Source: Schizophyllum amplum
Taxonomy: Eukaryota; Basidiomycota; Agaricomycetes; Agaricales; Schizophyllaceae
Direction of reading: 5' to 3'
Assembly: GCA_007026445.1 (NCBI GenBank)
Contig: VDMD01000064.1
Span: 1-64,000 of the forward strand
Length of the DNA: 64,000 bases
Part shown: piece after piece, positions 11,181 to 21,651 of the stretch
Layout: every line of letters starts with the position of its first letter
Numbering within the stretch: the stretch's first letter is position 1
Translations under genes and position numbers: made by a program
Notes under the pieces: model-generated
What the model was told of the DNA's origin: nothing
The model's database searches: none
The model's input: the letters and a program-made list of their open reading frames with translations, nothing else

Positions 11181-11461
11181 TGTTCACAGCGCAGAACTAA
11201 GTCAACTAGAGCGGTAGCAACCAAGTCAGTGATATATTCAAGCAAGTAAAACGTGTAGCTACGCACCTAGAGCGGTAGCAACCAAGTCAGTGATAGAGAC
11301 TTGGTTGTGTCCGCTCTAGGAGCGACGAGTCTCGGCATTCGCCGGTGTACTATACAGTCAGGTGGGTCATGTGAGATAGACGCGGTCACGTGATCCGAAA
11401 AGCGCCAAGATATACCAAAACTAGGGATAACGCGAGACGTGCTCGGTCACCCCTTCCAACA
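11181..11461 (-). repeat. LTR-B, 3' LTR of Copia-1
   Basis: 281 bp, reading TGTTGGAAGGGGTGACC to GCGCTGTGAACA on the minus strand. It contains two direct copies of a roughly 28-bp unit with the core AGCGGTAGCAACCAAGTCAG. A purine-rich tract (CAGGGGGGTG) abuts its start. Confidence 0.85.
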
Positions 11462-11482
11462 CACCCCCCTGATCCAGCAAGC

Positions 11483-11652
11483 CTAGCGTACCAATCCAGT
11501 CAGCCCCACCATGTGCTGCAGCTTGTTGCGCGCCAGCGCCTTCGTCATCATGTCCGCAGGCATGTCCACCGTGTCCAGATGCACAAGACGCACCGAGCCC
11601 TTCCGCACCTCATCGCGCAGCCAGTAGAAGCGGAGGTCGAGGTGCTTCATCC
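11483..11652 (-). pseudogene. Copia-1 RNase H, C-terminal piece
   Basis: Encodes the end of copia RNase H (FYWLRDEV region, then ADMMTKALA-type and a GLTGLVR-like end) with a stop at 11,483. It joins codon-for-codon with 14,802-14,909 once NTE-1 and one copy of the duplicated target are removed. Confidence 0.85.
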
Positions 11653-12673
11653 GACCGTGACAGCTGATGTCGTACCTCTATAGTAATATATAGTGGCCAC
11701 TATCGGGGGTCGTGTTGCAACACATACGATAAGGTTGTCGGGGCCGGCAAACCCCGAAATGGGCTCGCGGCAGAGCCCCGGGCCCTCGGGCACGTGCGGG
11801 GCTGTGGCCCGCGTGCTCGCCTAATTGGGCAACGGGCTCGCGTCGCGTGCGCGGCTCGCTCGCACGCTCGCCAGGCGCGATTGATGGCGCTTCCCGTTTG
11901 GGAAGGGCGGGCGATCGGCACCCGCGCGGGTGCGCGCGCGCGCCGCCGCCGCTGGCGGTGGCGCTCTCATCGCTCCTGGGTTGCACAAAACATGTAAATT
12001 AGATAGGGCATGGTATATATCAAGCCAAAATGTGTGTAGGGGGTTGAATAAGTATGAAAACAGCGATAAACAGCGCGACGAAAAATTTCGCCGGCCCTCG
12101 CCGCCGCGTGCGTGCAGCACGCGCTGCCGCTCTTGGGGGTGTGGACGTGGGGGGCATGTAATAGGTTGGGCCCCGGCCCGGGGGATAGGACATAGTGCCC
12201 CTGTCAAACCCAAGGGCAAGGTGCGTCCATCGGGAATCGCATGATGCGGCGGGAGGGGGCGGTGTAGATGCGGCCCGTAGCGACGGTGTTGGACGTTGTG
12301 TCGTTGCATGGGGCGTCGCGGCATGCGCACGCGGTGTGGGGTGAGGCGTAGTTGAAGGCGGGGGCTTGGTGGAAGGCGGGGAGGGGAGGGGCACGGTACG
12401 CGCGCGCGCCTGCTGGGTGGCCGATCGAGCCGACCGCCGCTGCTTGCAGTGCGTGCCGGCACCTCGAGCGCATAGCGCGCAAGAGGACGCCTATCACGCC
12501 GGTCGGAGGTGAGGGCGGGGGGCGAGGGGACGGCACCGGCGACCTGCGCATCCCTGTTCCGTTATGCGCTGGCGCGAGGTCTGTGGACATTGTGTGGGGC
12601 GGGGTGACGTCCCGCGATGTGAATTCTTGTCGGGGATGCGCTGCGGCGCTTGTAAGCCGGTCGGGTATGTGTA

Positions 12674-12708
12674 GATGGCTGCAGCGCGCTTGCACGCGCT
12701 GCAGCCAT
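12674..12708. repeat. GGCTGCAG hairpin, NTE-1 copy
   Basis: ATGGCTGCAGCGCG and CGCGCTGCAGCCAT form a perfect 14-bp stem around CTTGCA. Homologous to 5,945-5,981 with compensated stem differences. A GGGGACT/AGTCCCC mini-hairpin follows at about 12,770 in both elements. Confidence 0.85.
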
Positions 12709-12883
12709 TCTAGGCATTATGTTAGTTACACGTATTGAATAATGAAGGGAACGCACCTGCTGGGGACTCCCCAGAGTCCCCGCGCCCCATCCTTGGAGTA
12801 TCGCGCCCATCGGGCCGCTGTTGAGCGGCCGGCGCGTCGCGAGTGGCGGCGAGAGGAGAGATGTTCGCGTTACGTCACGTCAC

Positions 12884-12908
12884 GAACGCGCTCATTTCGA
12901 GCGCGTTC
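12884..12908. repeat. GAACGCG hairpin, NTE-1 copy
   Basis: GAACGCGCTC, loop ATTTC, GAGCGCGTTC. Identical to the NTE-2 copy and preceded by the same TTACGTCACGTCAC sequence. Confidence 0.85.
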
Positions 12909-13884
12909 GCGGCGAGACGCACCGCGATTCCTCCGGATCGCGCGTTTCGATCGCCCTGATATCTTATGTACAAACCTTGCTAGCTTTACCCTATGAGAAT
13001 ATAAACTCGCTGTAAGGCACCCACGGTCAGAATATACTGCAGTAGCTTTGAGCAGCTTAATGTCACCTTCAAGTAACAATGATCAGTCCTATTCAATTCA
13101 TTTAGGCTTTATCAAGTAGTGAAAACACCTGCAAGAGGTACAGTAAAGATATCTACACATGCTCCAAGCTTGACTGTAACGAGGCCATCAGACAGTGGCT
13201 CAGAATCGACTCCCTCAACCGTTGTGCACGAGTAGAATCTGACGATGTTCAGTACATAGTTCAGAGGTTATATCAGGCTGTTTTTAAACGAAAATCTTCC
13301 GCTCTCTTCCGAATCTAAGACTATCAACAGTACTCTAGATATCCCCGCCGTTGAAAACGCTCCCCGACGCTTCAGAAATCCTGCCGCGGTCGTTATGCGC
13401 GACGGCGGCGACGGTCGGCATTCCGGTCCGAGTCGCCGCGCGTCCGCAAACGGCGCCTCTCAACCTTCCACCACCACGATCTCGACCACGCGGCTGGCCC
13501 CTCCCTTCCCCCTTCCTTTCGTCCGACCCGCGCACCTCAAAAACCGCAAGAATATAAATCGTCAGCGGTTGATCGTGGCACGACGAGCCGCCCGAGGCGG
13601 ATGACGCCGCGGGGAGGGGCAGGCGCCGGCGCCCAAAGACACGCCACAGGTGCGTAACTACGCCCTGTATGAGTTCTTATGCTGACGGAAATGTACTACA
13701 GACTGCGGCGACGACGGGCGTGAGCGCACGAAGCGCGTTTCGCGCAAGCGATCGCCCCTCGCGCCTCGTCGCCGGTCTTCAACATGAAGCGGAGCACCGA
13801 CCTGCAACATACTCACCCGGTGCTGGTTAACGAGCTGTCCGGCTTCCTCCCCCCCTCCCCCCTCTCTTAGCGCCTAGCGCACCC

Positions 13885-13949
13885 TTGACCGAGAGCCAAA
13901 CCGCTCGAGGACTCACCGCACCGGGACTTCGCGGTGCGGCTCTTGGTCA
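13885..13949 (+). repeat. SHR hairpin copy 4
   Basis: Outer arms TTGACCGAGAGCC (13,885-13,897) and GGCTCTTGGTCA (13,938-13,949), inner stem CCGCACC/GGTGCGG, and bulge CTCGAGGACTCA. The outer stem differs in sequence from copies 3 and 6 but still pairs. Confidence 0.85.
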
Positions 13950-14801
13950 GGGCTCAGCGCCGCTCAGCGGGCTCCAAAGGGGTGGGGGACGCTCGCACTA
14001 CGCGTACGCACAGCGTGCGCCCCCGGGAGCGAAGCCAAACGGCATCGGAGGCCACAGACGCCACCCGCGCCACATGTCCGCCACCCTCCCTCCCCCCTCC
14101 CCTCAACTGCGCCTGTGGCGCCTCGGTCGTCCCCTCTGCACGTCACATGAGTGGGACGGCAACGTCTGCTCATGCGGGCGCGCGTCTTGGCGCCCCCCGC
14201 CGCCCATGCCGCCCCGGCCGCCCATGCCGCGTGCACCTGCCGCGCCACGCCCCCCTCGCCCATCGAGCCCTTCCCCCGGCTCCTTGCTCATTTTGTATGA
14301 GCTCCCACTACTCCCCATCCCCTTCACCTACCTGCGGGTTCCCTCGCGCGTCCCCCGCTCGCTGCCGCGCACCGACGAAATTTTTCGCAACGCGCTTTTT
14401 CGCGTTATTTCAGCTACCACCGCATTTATTACGTATATAGCATATATATGGTACTATAGACGTGTTTTGTGCCACCTAGGAGTGACGGGGAGGTCGCCGC
14501 CAGCGGCGGCGGCGCGCGCGCGCACCCGCGCGGGTGCCGATCGCCCGCCCTTCCCAAACGGGAAGCGCCATCAATCGCGCCTGGCGAGCGCGCGAGCGAG
14601 CCGCGCACGCGACGCGAGCCCGTTGCCCAATTAGGCGAGCACGCGGGCCACAGCCCCGCACGTGCCCGAGGGCCCGGGGCTCTGCCGCGAGCCCATTTCG
14701 GGGTTTGCCGGCCCCGACGACCTTATCGTAAGTGTTGCAACACGACCCCCGATAGTGGCCGGTATGTATTACTATAGGGGTACTGCATAAGGTGACCGTG
14801 A

Positions 14802-14909
14802 TGCTCCGGGTTCTTCGCCACCTGCAGCGCCGAGTTGTTGTCGATGTAGAGCGTTGATGGCACGTCCTTGACCGGGTAGCCCAGCTCGGTCAGGAAGTTG
14901 CGCATCCAC
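14802..14909 (-). pseudogene. Copia-1 RNase H, middle piece
   Basis: Encodes the DNNSALQVAKNPEHH segment and the upstream TELGYPVKD region of copia RNase H. It is bounded by NTE-1 on one side and NTE-3 on the other, both with target duplications, which fixes the order of events. Confidence 0.9.
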
Positions 14910-14917
14910 AGCATCTC

Positions 14918-17900
14918 CACCTGGGTGACCCACCCCAGGTAACTAATTAGATGACATCCAACTGAGTTAGTTGGCATCTAGTTTGATCCCTTTGTGTTGC
15001 TTTCGAGGACACTTCAAGATTTCTCTCGAGATTCCCGCCCGAAAGACTTCAAGTAATTCACCAACGATGCCCGGCAGTTCCCGCAACGTCGGCAACGTCT
15101 CCGCCCCGGGTCGCACGGTACGTGGGCGCGTCACCCGATGCCCGCCGTTGATGGGTGGCACTTCAGGGCCGTGGCGGGCGTCGGCGGCGTCGTCGTTGAT
15201 GCCGTCAACGTCACGGGGTGACTCGGACTTAGCACCCACACACGCCCGTTGCCTCCAAATGACTCCGAGGTGTCGGGCATCGTTGCCCCGCCGCTCTTGC
15301 TCGTTGCCGCACACGGTGTCGGGCATCAAGTCAACGCTGTTGGCGGTGTGTGGCTCAAGAACTCCGTAAAATTATATATGATGAACATAGCCTAGATGCC
15401 ATGTATGTACCATGAAGACAATTAAGTACAGCTGTAGAACGGGGTGCGCACCGTCCCCCGAGCTGCACTGAAGGGGCGCGCGTCTTGGGTAAGCCGCAAC
15501 GCGAGCAGCGGCAACGGCCTTGATGACGCACCTGACGACATGCGCCGTCGCGGGATGCGGCAATCACAGCGGGGGTCAGTGACATAGGCACGTTGGGGAA
15601 CGCGGAGCAATCGCGGGGGACACGATCACTTCAACGCCTCGCTCCTCGGCTCTCCCAAGCTGCCTCGTCCATGCCCTCTCCACAGTAAGTACTGATGCGG
15701 AAGATGCGACTGCGTGGTGGAGCGCGCGCGGGAATGGCGTGCACTCTCCTGGGACACGGGGTTTGGGGGGGGGGGGGGGGCGCAAGAGCAACGGTGGTTG
15801 TGAGCACAGGCCGGCCTGCTGCGCATAGTAGGGTCGTTGAGGAGTGTTCATGGAGTGTGACGGGCCAGAGGAGGGCAGAGATGGCGGGGGTGGTGATGAA
15901 CGGCCGACAACGGCCTGCTAGCGCAGGACGAGCGCATGTAGGCGTGCGCCATCCAGAGAAACTTAGGGAGACCCCCAGGTATCACTGCTGCGGAGGTGAC
16001 AGTGGCGCGTCCTCACTGTGTCGTCCCAGGCAATGCACGTCCCCGCGCGCTCAGCTACATAGATCGAGACAAAATGATCGGTGGTTGTCAGCGATTAAAC
16101 GAGTAAGCACGCATAAGAAGCGCACCTTATGAGCCATCATGCTCGCATACTCCATATTTTTCTTCAGGGAGGCGTACGGCGCGTCGCGCGGCGCGCGACG
16201 AGATGGTCGACGACAAGGAGGATCGTGACAGTAACGTCACGAACGCGTCCATCAAGGACGCGTTCACGCGGGTGTGTACGCGATTGCGAGGGATCGCGGG
16301 AGTCCCTTCCTGTGAGACAGATTCAGACAACGATAATACTACCTCCCATTGAGCGATCTGGGCGCAGGATGGGTCTCAGGGTCCAGGAATATACCTAGAG
16401 TGACCACCGTGATTGAAGTAGAGCCCCAAGAGGTAGTAAGTGAAAGGTTCAATGGTATTCAGCCATGTATGACTATGATAAAATGAATGACAAGTTAGAG
16501 GCTGTAATTCTCTACATGCTCCAACTTTGACTGAACTGATTCCATGAGATGAAGCAGGAGAACGCTCAAAAACGCTGCCTACGAGAGGTTGAGAACTGGT
16601 TTCCAGCAGGGCTTGGCCCGTGAAAACAAGTACTCAAAGTGTGACCCTTTCCAATGGTTGTATCACTACAAAAGTCTCAGGATATGTACACTCAGTCATT
16701 TCATGGACCATAGCGCAGAGCTTTTACGCTCTGATATCCCTCGGCACTCGCCCGGGACCGTCGAAGGCAACGACAACTCACCTCGGATATCGGTCCGGGG
16801 CGCCGCGTGCTCGCCATCAACCCATCTCTGCCAGCAACCACGACTGCAGCGCGGACGCAGTCGCACGCGCCTCCCCTGCGGCCTCGCAGGGCTCCTCCCT
16901 ATACCTTTTCCTTGCGCAATACGAAGAACGGGACGAACCGGAACACTCATTAGCGCTCCGCGGCGGGTTTAGCGGGAGAGGTGACGCGCGGCGTGCCTCC
17001 CGCCCAGGTACGTCGCCCGTGCCTCTTTCAAGATAGACACGGATTTACCAATCAAATAAGAACCTAGGGATGATACAGGATGGCGCGTGGGGGAAGACGC
17101 ACGGATCGCCGCCGCCGGAAGCTCAATGGCGAGCGCGGGACGAAGGGGTTCCCGCGGGCGCTGCCCGCATGCATCGCACCCACGCACTCCAGCGGGAGGC
17201 AGACGGCAGAAGGAGAGCACGAGCCCGCGTTACAGCACTGCCTGTCGTCGCGAGCGGAAGCCGCTCGTGAGCAGCGCGCGCTGATCTCCGGGGTCGAGCG
17301 CTTCCCAGCGCGTCTGCCATATCCGCCAAGCGCTCAGCCCGCTAGGGCGTGCGCCACGCAAGCTCCTCGTGCACCGCCGCGTACAACATTGACGGCCCCA
17401 CCATCCTCGCGCCTTCCACGTCGCCCCCTCCCCACCGCCCGCCGCTCCGCTTTACCTCCTGGGCGTCACTGAGGTGCATGGGCAACGATGCGAACGGCTT
17501 GAGATGCGCTGATACGTCTGAGATACAGCCGTAGCGCGCTACCCCCACGCCCCCGTGCCCGCCGCACATGTCGCGACGTCCCCCGCCCTCAGGCTCTTTC
17601 ATACCGCGTCGCGTCCCCGCAGGCGGGGTTGCATCGCTGCCCCTTGCTTAGATACACGTATACGAGATGATATACATTTTTTTCGAGTATCGCGCCGCTG
17701 TGAATCCCGCGTCGCCGACGCCGCATGCAGCGGCGAAGCGCGCATTTGCCGGTGACAACAACGCGTCATCACGCGTAGCGGAGCGGTAGAGCAGGACGAG
17801 CCCGTATCAGGCCCGTAAGTATGCCCTAGGATGGAAGGCCCGGGCTCGTCGCTATGTTTTGCTGAGCGCCGACGACGCCGCCGACGCCCGCCACGGCCCT

Positions 17901-18147
17901 GAAGTGCCACCCATCAACGGCGGGCATCGGGTGACGCGCCCACGTACCGTGCGACCCGGGGCGGAGACGTTGCCGACGTTGCGGGAACTGCCGGGCATCG
18001 TTGGTGAATTACTTGAAGTCTTTTGGGCGGGAATCTCGAGAGAAATCTTGAAGTGTCCTCGAAAGCAACACAAAGGGATCAAACTAGATGCCAACTAACT
18101 CAGTTGGATGTCATCTAATTAGTTACCTGGGGTGGGTCACCCAGGTG
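14918..18147 (+). mobile_element. NTE-3, complete 3.23-kb non-coding TIR element
   Basis: The two terminal inverted repeats are perfect over their first 36 bp, beginning CACCTGGGTGACCCACCCC, and remain similar for about 300 bp (14,918-15,220 against 17,860-18,147). The 8-bp duplication AGCATCTC lies at 14,910-14,917 and 18,148-18,155. Just inside are GGCATCTAGTTTGATCC and its inverse, which share CATCTAGTT with the repeated subterminal motif of the 18.4-kb KDZ element. The interior carries the compensated GAACGCG hairpin (16,241), the ACATGCTCCAACTTTGACTG block shared with NTE-2 (16,515) and the shared module near 16,785-16,870. A run of 16 G lies at 15,765-15,780. No coding gene is recognised. 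Confidence 0.9.
16241..16265. repeat. GAACGCG hairpin, NTE-3 copy with compensated stem
   Basis: GAACGCGTCC, loop ATCAA, GGACGCGTTC. Compared with NTE-1 and NTE-2, CTC/GAG in the stem became TCC/GGA, keeping all ten pairs. The loop also differs. Confidence 0.85.
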
Positions 18148-18155
18148 AGCATCTC

Positions 18156-19092
18156 CTGCCCTGCAGAGACTGCTGCGATGTACTCCGCCTCAGTCGTCGA
18201 TAGCGCGACCACCGTCTGCAGCTTCGACGACCAGGAGACAGCGCCGCCTGCCATCATGACGATCAGTCCACTCGTCGACCTGCCGTTGTCCGGATTACCG
18301 CCGTGATCCGCATCGGTGTAGGTGTAGAACGGCTCCGAGCGCGGCCCAACCAGCGTCCCATCGTAGGTCAGCTTGTGATCAAGCGTCCCCTTGATGTAGC
18401 GGAACACGTGCTGCAGAGCAGTGACGTGCTTGGGACCCGGTTTGGCGCAGTGCCGCGCTAGGACGGAGACGGGGTAGGCGAGATCAGGACGAGTGGCGAT
18501 GGCGAGGTAAGCAATGGCGCCTACTGCAGAGGCGTAGTCCCGGCCCTTGGTAGCTGATGACTCGTGCTCCTCGGGCGTCTTGGGAGCGTCATCAGCGGAT
18601 AGCTTCACAGACGGATCAAGAGGCGTGATGACGGTACCGCAGTCCTGCATGCCGTAGCGCTGGAGGATGTCGAGGGCGTACTGGCGCTGGGAGAGCGAGA
18701 GCTTGCGCTGAGAGCGCTCGCGCTGGATCTCGACACCTAGCAGCCAGTTGGTGGGTCCCAACTCGCGCAACTTGAAGTGGCGCTTCAGCTCCTCGATGAT
18801 CCCCTGCGCTGCGTCCTCCGTTCTGGCGCCAATGGTCATGTCATCCACAAAGACGGGCACAATGATACGGTCGTCACCGCGGCCGTACACCCAGACGCTG
18901 TGCTCGCATACGATCCGGGCGAAACCCATCCCGCACAGCACCTTGTTCAGCGTCTCGTGCCAGACATGACTCGCCTGCTTCAACCCATACAGCGACTTCT
19001 TCAGGCGCCAGACGTAGTCCTTGCTGCGCATCTCGAATCCGGGCGGCTGCTTCATGTAGACCGTCTCCTGCAGGGGGCCATTGAGGAAAGCG
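18156..19092 (-). pseudogene. Copia-1 reverse transcriptase, C-terminal two thirds, and RNase H start
   Basis: One open frame of about 310 codons from MKQPPGFEM (19,055) includes KSLYGLKQASHVWHE, the catalytic FVDDMTIGA (copia form of YxDD), LLGVEIQRERSQRKLSLSQ, and the RNase H motifs YTDADHGGNPD and STTEAEYIAA. It ends at the NTE-3 insertion. Upstream, coding continues to NAF at 19,092 and stops at the Copia-2 LTR fragment. The frame is intact within itself but has no start or complete partner. Confidence 0.9.
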
Positions 19093-19165
19093 TTTTTTCT
19101 CCGATTATCTCTGACTTGTGTGCTGCCGCTCTAGTGTGATCTGATCCTCTGTTCTACCTCGGTTA

Positions 19166-19187
19166 GGTTATGAGCCCCGCGCTCTAG
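19166..19187 (+). promoter_or_regulatory. Primer-binding site of Copia-2
   Basis: GGTTATGAGCCCCGCGCTCT follows the LTR directly. Its complement, AGAGCGCGGGGCTCATAA, reads as the D-arm to anticodon loop of an initiator methionine tRNA (CAT anticodon). This points to priming by a cleaved tRNA half, as known for Drosophila copia and yeast Ty5. Confidence 0.75.
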
Positions 19188-19537
19188 CCACTCAGATCAA
19201 GCAAAAGCGACCTCCGCACCATATTCGCCGTTGCCGGCGCATTTCAGCTGCGATTCCCTCCGTTCGCGCGGCAGTCTACGCGCAAGGGTTCCCTCTACCC
19301 CTGTGCCGACCCGCGTTCCGCGAAAATCGCCTGGTCGCCCGCAACAGCTCCGCGAAAAACGCAGTCTCCGATCGGGCCAATCCGGAACCCGTTCTCAAAC
19401 TCGCCGTCCTGCGCCCATTTCTCCCCCCGCCCTCCCCGTTCAAGTTTGACGCCTTCCCCCACGTCGTCCCCTACACGTCGGCGTCACCGCCGTCGCGCTA
19501 GCCCCACCCGTTCCCACGCTATTCCCCCGTCATCATC

Positions 19538-21646
19538 ATGGCCCAGCGCGACTCTGATGGGCGCCCCACGCTTACTCGCCTCAACTGGGGCTGGTACGAG
19601 CTCGAGATCGAGTCCTACCTGAGCAGCAAGGGCGTTCTGCGCTATGCAAAGGGGACAGTGATCGAGTTCAAGCCCAAGGACGCTGCCAACCCCACAGAGA
19701 GCGAGTACCGCCTTATAGAGGAGTACCAGCGCTTCAGGGAGAAGGCTGCTGGCGAGCTCTGGCTCTCCATTGAGGACTCGCTGCGCCCGCAGTTCTCGGC
19801 GAAGCGTGCTGACCCGGCCGAGCTGCTGAAGGCGCTCAAAGCCAAGTTCCACCTGCAGGTGCCTGGGACGCGTTTTGCCGCGTTCAATGACTTCTTCAAC
19901 ATCGCTCTGGACGATCCCGATGCGCCCGCCGCCCTCCAGACCCTCCTCACCCGCATCGATCAGGCGATCGCCCGTGTCCAGTCGCTGCGCCCTGCCGCTG
20001 GCTACGACATCACCACGATGGATGAGGAGCTGTGCGCCATGGTCGCGCTGCGCGCGCTCGCCACCTCGTCCAACTCGCAGCACGAGACGCTCTATACGTC
20101 GTTGCTTGTGGACAAGAACATGACGTACTCGACGCTCAAGGACATCATCGACCGCGAGTTCGCCGCTCGGGGTATGGCGGACAACGCGGACCCGCTCGCT
20201 GCTAACCGCGCCGGCTTCACGCCGACGTGCGCCAACTGCCGCGGCCCGCACTTCCTGCGCGAGTGCAAGGAGTTTGTGCCGCTCTGGAAGCAGCGCGAGG
20301 AGGCCGCCGCCAATGCCGCCAAGGCGCCGAACCAGCGCGGGCAGGGCAAGAAGAAGAAGAACGGCGGCAACGCGGCCAACGCGCAAGCCGCGCCCGCCAC
20401 TGACGCGTCCTCGTCGTCTCCCCAGTCCGCCTCTGCTGCGCGTGTCGAGTCTGCTGGCCAGGCAAGCGCTTTCCTTTCGTCCACCGCGCTCCGGGAGTGG
20501 CTCCAGTCAAAGGCTGCCGCTAACTTCAACACCGACACAGGTGCCTCTCTACACATGACGCCCCGGCGAGACTGGTTCATCACCTACTCGCCGCATCGCG
20601 TGCCCGTTCGCCTAGCAAACGGCACGATCGTCTACTCAGCGGGCATCGGGTCGGTGCAGTATCAGCCGGTGGATGGGGAGAAGAAGTTGCAGCCGATCGT
20701 GTTCTTTGATGTCCTCCATGTCCCCCTCCTTACATCGAATCTATTGTCCATCTACCACCTCACTGCGCACAAGGGGTACGAGGTTCAGATTAAGGATAAG
20801 CGCGTCATGTTCTGCCGCGCCGGGACGCTCGTCTGCACTGCTACGGTTGACGAGTCCAACACGGGCTACCTGGACGGCCACGTTGTTGCGCCGCCTGCGC
20901 CGCAACGCGTATGCTGCCACTACGACGCTGCCGCTCGACGCATCGCTCTGGCATCGCCGCTTCGGACACGTCAACCATGGCGACATCGGCAAGCTGCGCA
21001 GCCGCAAGCTCGTCAAGGGCATGCGCTTCGACACCTTCACCGCGCCGGACCCGATCTGCGAGCCATGTATCATGGGGAAACAGACTCGGAAGGCAGTTCC
21101 GCGCGGTCCAGGAGAGCGCGCTAAGCGGCGCCTCGAGCTGGTTCACACCGACTTGAAGGGGCCGATGCCTGTGGCAACAAAGGAGGGCTACCGCTACTGG
21201 ATCACCTTCATTGATGACAAGGAGCGCTGGCGGACGGTGGTCTACCTGAAGAAGAAGAGCGATACTTGGGCCGCTATTTGCGCGTTCAAGGCGGCTGCTG
21301 AGATTGAGACGGGCGAACGATTGGAGGTGATGCGCTGCGATGCCGGTGGCGAGTACATCACCAAGGCGATGTTGGAGCAGGCGCGCCGTGAGGGTTGGCG
21401 ACTCGAGTTCACTGAACCGGACGAGCCGCATCAGAACGGCGTTGCAGAGCGAGCTAATCTGACTCTAGCAAACGCGGCCAGCTCTATGCTGTGGGAAGCG
21501 AAGCTGCCGCCTTCGTTCTGGGCCCATGCCGTCTCCGCCTTCAACCACGTCGACAACCGTGCCCCTACGTCCTCGCTACCGCCAGACAAGACGCCCTACA
21601 TCGGCTGGAAGCGCAAGAAGCCGGATGTCTCGTACTTCCGCGTCTT
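19538..21646 (+). pseudogene. Copia-2 gag, protease and integrase, frameshifted
   Basis: The start MAQRDSDGRPTLTRLNWGWY opens a copia gag. A zinc knuckle (CANCRGPHFLREC) is followed by a Lys/Asn-rich linker and a protease with NTDTGAS. After a 2-base deletion near 20,903 the frame shifts by comparison with 53,340 in the other copy. The next frame holds the integrase HHCC region (LWHRRFGHVNHGD...CEPCIMGK) and the D, D and E residues (VHTDLKG, RCDAGGEY, NGVAERANLT). Coding stops at YFRVFG, where GO-1 is inserted at 21,647, and resumes at 23,216. Confidence 0.9.
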
Positions 21647-21651
21647 TGGCT

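Larger units (their letters stand above)
11661..14793 (+). mobile_element. NTE-1, complete 3.13-kb non-coding TIR element
   Basis: Inserted in Copia-1 RNase H. GACCGTGA is duplicated at 11,653-11,660 and 14,794-14,801. If the final G belongs to the element, its right terminus becomes CACCTTATG and the duplication is 7 bp. Terminal inverted repeats of about 330 bp (11,673-11,990 against 14,450-14,782) share GGCCACTATCGGGGGTCG, GTGTTGCAACAC and GGGGCCGGCAAACCCCG. The subterminal CTTCCC...GGGAAG and GACGAAA..TTTCGC palindromes occur on both sides. The interior carries hairpins at 12,674, 12,884 and 13,885. I see no transposase. Same layout as NTE-2. Confidence 0.9.

Noticed and set aside
13885..14634. 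249-codon frame in NTE-1
   Set aside because: Runs over the SHR hairpin and the right TIR; the equivalent part of NTE-2 has no such frame.
11661..14793. Assigning the NTE elements to hAT only from the 8-bp duplication
   Set aside because: The termini match the KDZ element of this window better, two of the cases are 7 bp, and no hAT transposase is present.
15765..15780. Run of 16 G as a functional element
   Set aside because: A single homopolymer in a non-coding element; could be slippage or an assembly effect.
19484..20386. 300-codon minus-strand frame opposite Copia-2 gag
   Set aside because: Antisense shadow of the gag frame in GC-rich DNA; the same shadow recurs wherever the copia sequence occurs.
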